Assembly: GCF_000002985.6 (NCBI RefSeq)
Contig: NC_003282.8
Coordinates: forward strand, 7,874,001-7,938,000
Length of the DNA: 64,000 nt
Direction of reading: 5' to 3'
Source of the DNA: Caenorhabditis elegans
Taxonomy: Eukaryota; Nematoda; Chromadorea; Rhabditida; Rhabditidae
Shown piece after piece: positions 57,201-64,000 of the stretch. How positions within the stretch are numbered: the stretch's first letter is position 1; each line of letters starts with the position of its first letter. A program made the translations under genes and the position numbers. The notes below the pieces were generated by a model. It worked only from the letters and a program-made list of their open reading frames with translations. It made no database searches and was not told the origin of the DNA.

Positions 57201-59656
57201 AGTACACGTACTAAAATGAGTAATATGAATTATGGATCAAGAAATCATGCAATTGTTGGAACAAATACTCATGCAATTTATCATAAATATGTTCAAAGAA
57301 GACCAATTGTGTTTAATAGAGCTGATAAAACATTGATACAATTGGTAAGGATTGGTGCTTTTTATTCGAAAACGTACTGGAAGAAACATTGATTTATTTT
57401 ATGGGTCTTCCCACGAGAAAACATAATTTTCTTATATTTTGTTTATTTCGAACAACTTTACAAAATTAGGATAAATTATTCGAGGCAAAAAATTTCTCAC
57501 AAAATCCCAAAGAAGCTGGCCTACCAAATTATTTCAAACATCTCTTTTATGATAGAAATCATATTCAGATGAAAGCCGCTGTTCACGACAACATTAATCC
57601 ATTTTTGGGAATGGTTTGGAACGAGAGAGAAGAAATGTTATTGGTGTGGAAATTCTGTTCTCGTGGTACACTTCAGGATATTATTTACAATGAAAGTATT
57701 CAGTTGGATACAAAATTCCATGGAGCCTTTATCCGAGATATTCTGGCAGGATTGGAATATTTACATGCTTCCCAGATTGGATATCATGGATCTCTTACAC
57801 CTTGGTCATGCCTTATTGACAGAAATTGGATGATTAAGCTTACAGATTATGGAATAGCTGATCCTTTGGAACGATGGGAAAAGAGTCAATCAATTTCAAG
57901 AGATGGTTTGACTAGTGATGATGATAAATCTCAAGCAACACAAGCTACAAGTATTCTTTATGAATCACCGGAAATGCTCAAAAATCGAGAAAAGAATCGT
58001 GTTAGAAGAGTAGATCAAGATTGGATGAGACAAACACAGACTCGGCGGCAATTGGGAGATGTATATGCATTTGGACTTGTGATGTATGAAATTATATTCC
58101 GTGCACTTCCATTTCCAGAAGGAACTAATCAATCAGAACTTGTTGAATGGCTAAGAGATGGTTCAAAAGTTGTCAAGCCAACGATTCCACAGAATAAGGT
58201 TCTGAATATGGACTTGTCGGCTTTAATTCAAGATTGTTGGAATACAACTCCTGAAATGAGACCTTCGCTCAGAAGAATTAAGTTGAATGTTGAAACTTAT
58301 TTGAATATGTAAGTATGCGTTATCTAATATCACAAATTGGTAACGAGAAGTTTGTGAAAATGCTAACAAGATACCGTATTCTCCTATTAGACTGGAACTT
58401 CTTTGCTTTACTTTAAAGGCTAAATTGACAGCTTATATCTCGGTTTTCTTTGATTTTACCAAAAACCCGTCAATAGTGAAAATACCGAAAGTAATTTGCT
58501 TTCGTTTAAAAAACCTGATTTTTGATTGTGGGCATTATTTCAGAAAGGGTTCTCTTGTTGATCAAATGACAAGAATGATGGAACAATATGCTAATAATTT
58601 GGAAAAACTGGTCGCTGAAAGAACTGGAATGTTAGAAGAAGCCAACCAACGAGCAGATCGTCTTTTGAGTCAACTGCTTCCAGCTTATGTTGCAAATGAA
58701 TTGAAACTTGGAAGACCGGTTCCTCCGAAAACCTTCACTAGTTCAACAGTGCTTTTCAGGTTGATCAGATAGTTTTCGATGCAAAATATCATCTTCTAAC
58801 TTTCAGTGACATTGTCGGATTTACGGAAATGTGTCAAAATGCTTCACCTCTGGAAGTTGTTGCTGTTCTCAATGGAATATTTGATGGTTTTGATCAATTT
58901 ATTGCAAGAAAAGATGCATATAAAGTGGAAACAATTGGAGATGCTTATATGGTTGTATCAGGTGTACCAGAAGAAAATGGACATAGACATATTAATGAGA
59001 TTGCGAGTATTGCATTGGATGTTCATAAGGTTTGATAGCAGGCAGTTGCTAGACAATGAAAACTCTAAATTTGATCTCTAGAAAATGCGGAAAATTTAAA
59101 TTCTGGGTTTCCGACTAGCGGCGTATTGTCAAATGTGTTTTTGAAGATCAAACCAGAACAGCCACCCAACAAAACCTTTAGCTTTTCATGATAATTAATG
59201 GATTTTTTTCAGTTTCTCTCGGAGTTTATTGTTCCACATAAACGTGACACAAAAGTTCAATGCCGTCTCGGATTCCATACAGGACCAGTTGCAGCTGCAG
59301 TTGTTGGGCTCAATGCTCCAAGATATTGTCTTTTTGGAGATACTGTAAATATGGCATCAAGAATGGAAAGTAACAGTGAACCCGGAAAAACTCAAATTTC
59401 TGAAACTGCAAAGAACCTTTTACTCAAAGAATATCCCGATTATATTTGTGAACAACGTGGTGAAATTCCAATCAAAGGAAAAGGATTGTGCATGACATAT
59501 TGGTTAATGGGAACAAAATCAGAAGGATCTGGACGTAGTGGAGCATATTTGGCTCCTTCAATGAAATCGGCTGGAACTGGTTTCACAGGAATGCTCGGAA
59601 ATTCAGCAAATGATTACTCATTGAATCTCAAAAATCCAACAGGATTGCAGAGATAA
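54223..59656 (+). CDS. gcy-8: Receptor-type guanylate cyclase
   Basis: Twelve exons: 54223-54542, 54674-54899, 55511-55751, 55799-55998, 56043-56135, 56217-56609, 56933-57054, 57104-57344, 57470-58308, 58544-58759, 58807-59029, 59213-59656, giving about 1185 aa. Signal peptide ([15 protein letters not shown]). Periplasmic-binding-fold ectodomain about 75-490 ([35 protein letters not shown]). Single membrane helix about 506-528. Kinase-homology domain about 610-890 without the HRD catalytic Asp (GYHGSL), so inactive. Dimerisation coiled coil ([19 protein letters not shown]). Catalytic domain with both metal Asp ([15 protein letters not shown]) and the GTP-selecting Glu and Cys ([20 protein letters not shown]). 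Makes cGMP; gcy-8 acts in AFD thermosensation. Three acceptors read AAG. Exon 7 ends at TT|GTATAG. Confidence 0.93.
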
Positions 59657-60127
59657 CCATTCGAATTTGTACAATTTTTGAACTTTTAAAAATCATATTA
59701 TATTCTTTGAAAATAATAGTTCGTCTTGCATTTTAATTATCAAACTCGCATTTGTATTTTTCAATAAAAACGTTTTTAAAAATTGCAATGTTTTTTGTCA
59801 GAAAGATATGTTCGAAATCTTATAAAATCAATGTTTTCTCAAAATAGGCTCACCCATGTACTAGCTGTCTTATATTATTTTACGGTAAAGCTCTTAGATG
59901 TGATAATTCTATTAATATCTGATAAGAAAACATATATGGTCCGTGAATCCAATGTTCTCCTATTTCTATAGTCTTGTACTCACCAATTCTTTCCAAGTCT
60001 CCCTAGCTCTCACTACTTCCCTCTGCTCTTTCAGTATCCATGGCAACATGTAAGCACAGCACACGCCGAGAGTCGGTTTCGATGTAAACCTGTTCATTTT
60101 CTTTATTTCTAATAAAACTAAATTGAA
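59657..60127. promoter_or_regulatory. gcy-8 3' flank and bbs-2 promoter
   Basis: The first ~120 bp are gcy-8 3' UTR with AATAAA near 59763. The rest contains the X-box at 60034 and short leader sequence. No exon; the minus-strand frames at 59966-60241 are shadows. Confidence 0.6.
60034..60047 (+). promoter_or_regulatory. X-box (DAF-19/RFX site) of bbs-2
   Basis: GTATCCATGGCAAC is a perfect 14-mer match to the ciliary X-box consensus (GTHNYY-AT-RRNAAC), placed 94 bp before the bbs-2 start, inside the 50-250 bp window typical of DAF-19 targets. A hallmark of ciliary genes expressed in all ciliated sensory neurons. Confidence 0.93.
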
Positions 60128-63100
60128 ATGGACGGCGATCGAACACCAGAAGAGCAAATCGAGATTGCTGAATCGGATCAAGGACCTCAGTTGGATGATA
60201 ATGTCGAACTTGCAAATGTATTTTCGTATTCTTTGGATCAAAGAATCATGGAAGGATGTGTTATTTCTGCAATTCTAGAACCACGTGGATTGGAAACAAT
60301 TGTGGCAGTTTCTGTTACAAATAAAATTATAATTAAAGGTATTTTTATTCGTAATTAAATAAAAAATAAAAATTCAATATGTCTATGTTCAGACAAGGAA
60401 ACTTCATTGAATATAACCGAAACAATCCGTTGTATTGCTGCAGCTCCATTTGGTGATGGGTATGATTGTATTATTATTGGAACTGATTCAAGTGTTATTT
60501 GCTACGATGTACACAATAATCTCACAGTTTTTCGAAATGATGTTCCAGATGGTGTGTCTTGTTTTGTGGTGAGTTGTTTTTTATTAAATTGGTGTTTCAA
60601 TCTCGAAAAAAAAATCGATTTAGTACGGAAAACTCGGTGAACTGGATGAAGCCATCTATTGTGGAGGAAATTGTTGTATTTGGGGATTTGATAAAACTGG
60701 TGCCAACACTTATTGGACAGTAACAGGAGATCAAGTTACAACAATGTGTCTAAGTGATTACGATAATGATGGAGAAACTGAACTTGTGATTGGATCACCT
60801 GATTTTGAAATTCGAGTATTTAAAAATGATTTAATGAGAACTGAACTAATGGAAACGGATGAAATAACATGTTTGGCTCATGTAGCAAATGGATGTTTTG
60901 CATATTCTTTGAATAATGGAACAATTGGAACATATGTCTTAAAAGAAAGACAATGGAGAATCAAGTCAAAATCAAATGTTTCGAAAATATTTAATTTTGA
61001 AGAAGAAGGTCTGATGGTAGTTGTCTGGAAACAAGGAAAAGTTGATTTACGATTTGCTCATAATGGAGAAGTATTGTCAAGAGATTCTGTATCATCTCAT
61101 GTTGCTTCAGCTTCTGTAAGCAAGAAAGGAGATGAATCGTTCATAACAGTAGTTTGTTTGGATGGAAAAGTTAAAGGATTCAAAATTCAAAGAGCACAAA
61201 ATGGATCAATTGATAAAACTCAGCAACTTATTCGAGAATTCGGACAGAAGAAACATAATTTAATGGTTAGTTTCGAAAAAAGATGTAGTGTACATTTGTT
61301 TTATTTCTGAATTATAAAAATAAAAATTTAAAGAAAATGAATAGAGATTTTAAAAATTGAAAATCTTTATTTTTATTTTAAATTCACTGATTTTTGAGAT
61401 GTGTAAATTTACTCCAAAAAATCGAATAAAAATTTGATGGCAACGTTGATCCACATAAATGAGCATAAGTACTTAGCATGTAATTTTTTGAAACTTAAAA
61501 AAAACATCTACGATGAAATCTGGATAGATTAAAATTCGATGTTCTAACTTTTTAACTTGGGAAATTTAAGATAACATGAATAAAAAGATACAAATTTCCT
61601 TGAAAATAAAACTGTGTTGCTTTCAGATGGAGCTATCAAACTATGAACAAGAGGAGCAACTTGCAGATGTTGAGAAAGATCGAGATTTCAGAATTCCTGT
61701 GGATACTGAAGTAGCTGTTGTATTTGTGGTCAACACAGAATTACAATTATTGAGTCTTCGTGTCGAAGCCTCACATAATATTCCAATAAGAGGTGTACTT
61801 ATATTCGCAGAGGGACTTTTTGAAGGAGAATCTTATATTTGGTATTGGACTTTTTATTTATTTAATTTCAATTTATTTATTTCAATTGCAGGATTCCTCC
61901 AAATGAATATCAATCTCGAAGTGTAATTGATATTCCACTTGTTATTGATAAGGATTCAACAAATGATTTACACACAAAAGTATTTCTTGGACAAGTTGAT
62001 TCGTGAGTATTCATTTGTAACAAAAATAAAATAAAATATTAATTACAGTAATAAGTTGATGGTCATGGAAAATACAAGGATTCTTCCGAAATTCTGTCGT
62101 TTCACATTACTCAGAGAAGAGTACAGCAAGTTTTTCTATATGCCAACTGCATATATTCAATTTGATATTAATAGTCGAGCGGCAAAGGTTTGTTTGTTTA
62201 TTTTTTTCAAAACAAAATGACCAACTAAAACCAATAAACCAGTAGATAACCAAATATACTTTTTCCAATTTTAATTTTGATTTTTCAGCTGTCGGAATGG
62301 GTTCAGGAAAGCTTCACAATTGATGCATCATTGGTTGAAATGTTTGATGAACCAGAAGGAGAATTCAAGTTTATGGGTTTACGACCAAAACACGAGAAAT
62401 CTCTAATGTTCAAGATTAGTCACTCGGAAAAAACTTGCAAGATCTATCATGATAAGATTGAAACAATGGGAGCAATTGTTCAGAGTTATGCCAGTTTTTA
62501 TCAAATTCAAAATATGGAATCTGTTGCACATTTTCCAGATGTCTTCAAGGAAGCTGATGAAATTTTGGAGGAGGTGAGGTTTTTTGCGGTGTTATAGATA
62601 TTTTTGCAATAGGAAAATTGCCATGATTACCTTTTTTCCCCAGGTCTTTTTCTTCAGAAAATAAATACGGAACACCTGAAAGTGGAATGTGGGCTAGTTA
62701 TGATAGTCTAACAGTACTATTCATTATAATTGGGCACTTCAAAAAAATATCTAGACTTTTCGAAGTTTTCAGAAAAAGTATTGGTAAACTGTCAATTTTT
62801 CAAATAAAAATTATTGACCATTTGAGTAATTTTGATCATTGCTAGAACACTTTCAATGGTTAATTACAAATAGCTGAACCGTAATTTAAATATAAACTCA
62901 TAGAAAACAAATTTTGGAAAACTTCAAAATTATGATAGTTCGAAACTGATTAATGGTCATTTGCTGACTGTGAATAAAAACATACTAATTTTTAAATTTA
63001 TAAGTGTGGCTAGGTTTGAAAAATGCTGGAAAATTTATAACTGTCGTTCATTCCAGTATTTAAATACTTTTATTTGTTTTTTTTTAATCAAAACAATATA

Positions 63101-63659
63101 ACATGAGTCACAAAATACATTTTCAGATTGATCCTATGACAGAAGTGCGTGATAGATTAACTGCTGAATTGCAAGAAAGACAAGCAGCTGTGAAAGAGAT
63201 TATCATTCGTGCTGAAGATTCAATTGCAATTGATAATATGTTAGTATTAGTGTTGCCTGACTTTCAACCTTTTCTAATCTTTTTATTTACAGACCAGATG
63301 CCAGAAAATTTTATATTCGTCTCAAAGCTAACGATGCTGCAGCTCGACAAGCTGCTCAGTTGAGGTAAATATCAAAGATTTATTTTTATTTTTAGAATCA
63401 TGATATTGTCTGAAAATCATTAAATTTTCAGATGGAACAACCAAGAACGATGTGTGAAATCGCTTCGTCGACTCAATAAGATTATCGAAAATTGTTCACG
63501 ACTGAGAGGTTTGTTGACTGAAAATCGGATTTTAGTTTAATTTTGATATTTTCAGTCGGAGAACCCGGAAGACAAATAGTTGTCTCGTGTCGATCTGCAA
63601 TTGCTGATGACAATAAACAGATTATCACTAAGATTTTGCAGTACGGAGCGTCTGTCTGA
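60128..63659 (+). CDS. bbs-2: Bardet-Biedl syndrome 2 protein, BBSome subunit
   Basis: Eleven exons: 60128-60338, 60393-60568, 60624-61265, 61627-61841, 61892-62002, 62049-62187, 62289-62573, 63127-63239, 63293-63364, 63432-63508, 63556-63659, giving 714 aa (human BBS2 721). The N-terminal beta-propeller is visible as repeated blades: DGYDCIIIGTDSSVICYDVH, GELDEAIYCGGNCCIWGFD, YWTVTGDQVTTM, DNDGETELVIGSPDFEIRVF, GTYVLKERQWRIKSKSNV, with near-identical spacing to the human protein. A coiled-coil/GAE-like middle and C-terminal platform follow (MTEVRDRLTAELQERQAA, SLRRLNKIIENCSRLR). Part of the octameric coat that sorts ciliary membrane cargo and steers intraflagellar transport. The upstream X-box agrees. 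Intron 7 (553 bp) shows nothing. Confidence 0.95.
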
Positions 63660-63954
63660 ACAGAAGAAATGGAATTGGAAAGAAAATTAAATTATTTGGA
63701 AATATTATTGTAGTTTATGAATTCAAAATGAACATTTTTATTTTTGTAAGTATTTTTTACTGACGAAATTTCACAGTTTTTCTTTATTAATTAGTCAGAA
63801 TTCGGAATCCTTTTTTTTTTTTTGAAAGACTGGCTCTATGCGCAATAATGTTTTCTCATGGTTTCTGGAAACAAAGCTAAAGCAATTGAATTTATTATCA
63901 TCCAATTATAAAATGTTATTCAAACAAGTGATGAAACCCGTAAAAGAAAATAAT
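63660..63954. other. Convergent 3' region
   Basis: bbs-2 3' flank. On the minus strand an AATAAA at about 63890 lies some 60 bp past the possible stop at 63955. No other signal. Confidence 0.4.
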
Positions 63955-64000
63955 TTAATTAGCATATCTGACAGCAATCCGCCAATAATTCTGTACATTC
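63955..64000 (-). CDS. Possible C-terminal end of a minus-strand gene at the right edge
   Basis: From the window edge a minus-strand frame reads NVQNYWRIAVRYAN then stops at 63955, followed by a poly(A) signal about 60 bp on. Only 14 codons are visible, so this rests on the stop plus signal arrangement and protein-like composition. Family not recognisable. Confidence 0.35.
   Translation of the reverse strand, partial: NVQNYWRIAVRYAN

Overview
This is a gene-dense nematode nuclear segment and almost certainly Caenorhabditis elegans. Introns are short and AT-rich with GT(A/G)AG donors and TTTTCAG acceptors. Many start codons sit just downstream of a free TTTCAG that fits spliced-leader trans-splicing. 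Several proteins are recognised as a known chromosome IV neighbourhood (arp-11, ntl-4, xpo-3, rps-2, gcy-8, bbs-2). Exon models were built by hand from splice signals and reading phase. Each CDS spans start codon to stop codon across its introns, with exon coordinates in the evidence. Every full multi-exon model closes to a whole number of codons.

Layout, left to right. 1-1577: a 5'-truncated RTE-type retrotransposon between two ~250 bp direct copies of its target. 1752-3802 (-): SH2-tyrosine kinase of the Fer type. 5317-7034 (+): seven-pass chemoreceptor. 8004-26115 (+): the 18-exon purine biosynthesis gene for AICAR transformylase/IMP cyclohydrolase. One of its introns holds an invertebrate-type lysozyme gene on the opposite strand, and the gene carries candidate alternative first, cassette and terminal exons. 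26281-28735 (-): dynactin actin-related protein arp-11. 29777-32877 (+): coiled-coil protein of the cortactin-binding protein 2 type. 33629-35450 (-): C3HC zinc-finger protein of the NIPA/ZC3HC1 type. 36646-40267 (+): ntl-4, the CCR4-NOT RING/RRM ubiquitin ligase. 41312-42591 (+): Sm-like protein resembling LSM11. 43240-50032 (-): exportin-T xpo-3, with a Kunitz-domain gene nested on the opposite strand (46426-47923). 50392-50886 (+): LLPH-like nucleolar protein. 51457-52371 (-): ribosomal protein rps-2. 52824-53281 (-): small secreted protein. 54223-59656 (+): receptor guanylate cyclase gcy-8. 60128-63659 (+): bbs-2 with an upstream X-box. The right edge may hold the C-terminus of a further minus-strand gene.

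The genes do not form one pathway. Most are housekeeping (purine synthesis, tRNA export, translation, ribosome biogenesis, mRNA turnover, dynein motor). gcy-8 and bbs-2 at the right end are both sensory-neuron/cilium genes, each with a matching upstream regulatory site. The accessory content is small palindromic elements in introns and intergenic DNA, two nested genes, and the retrotransposon.
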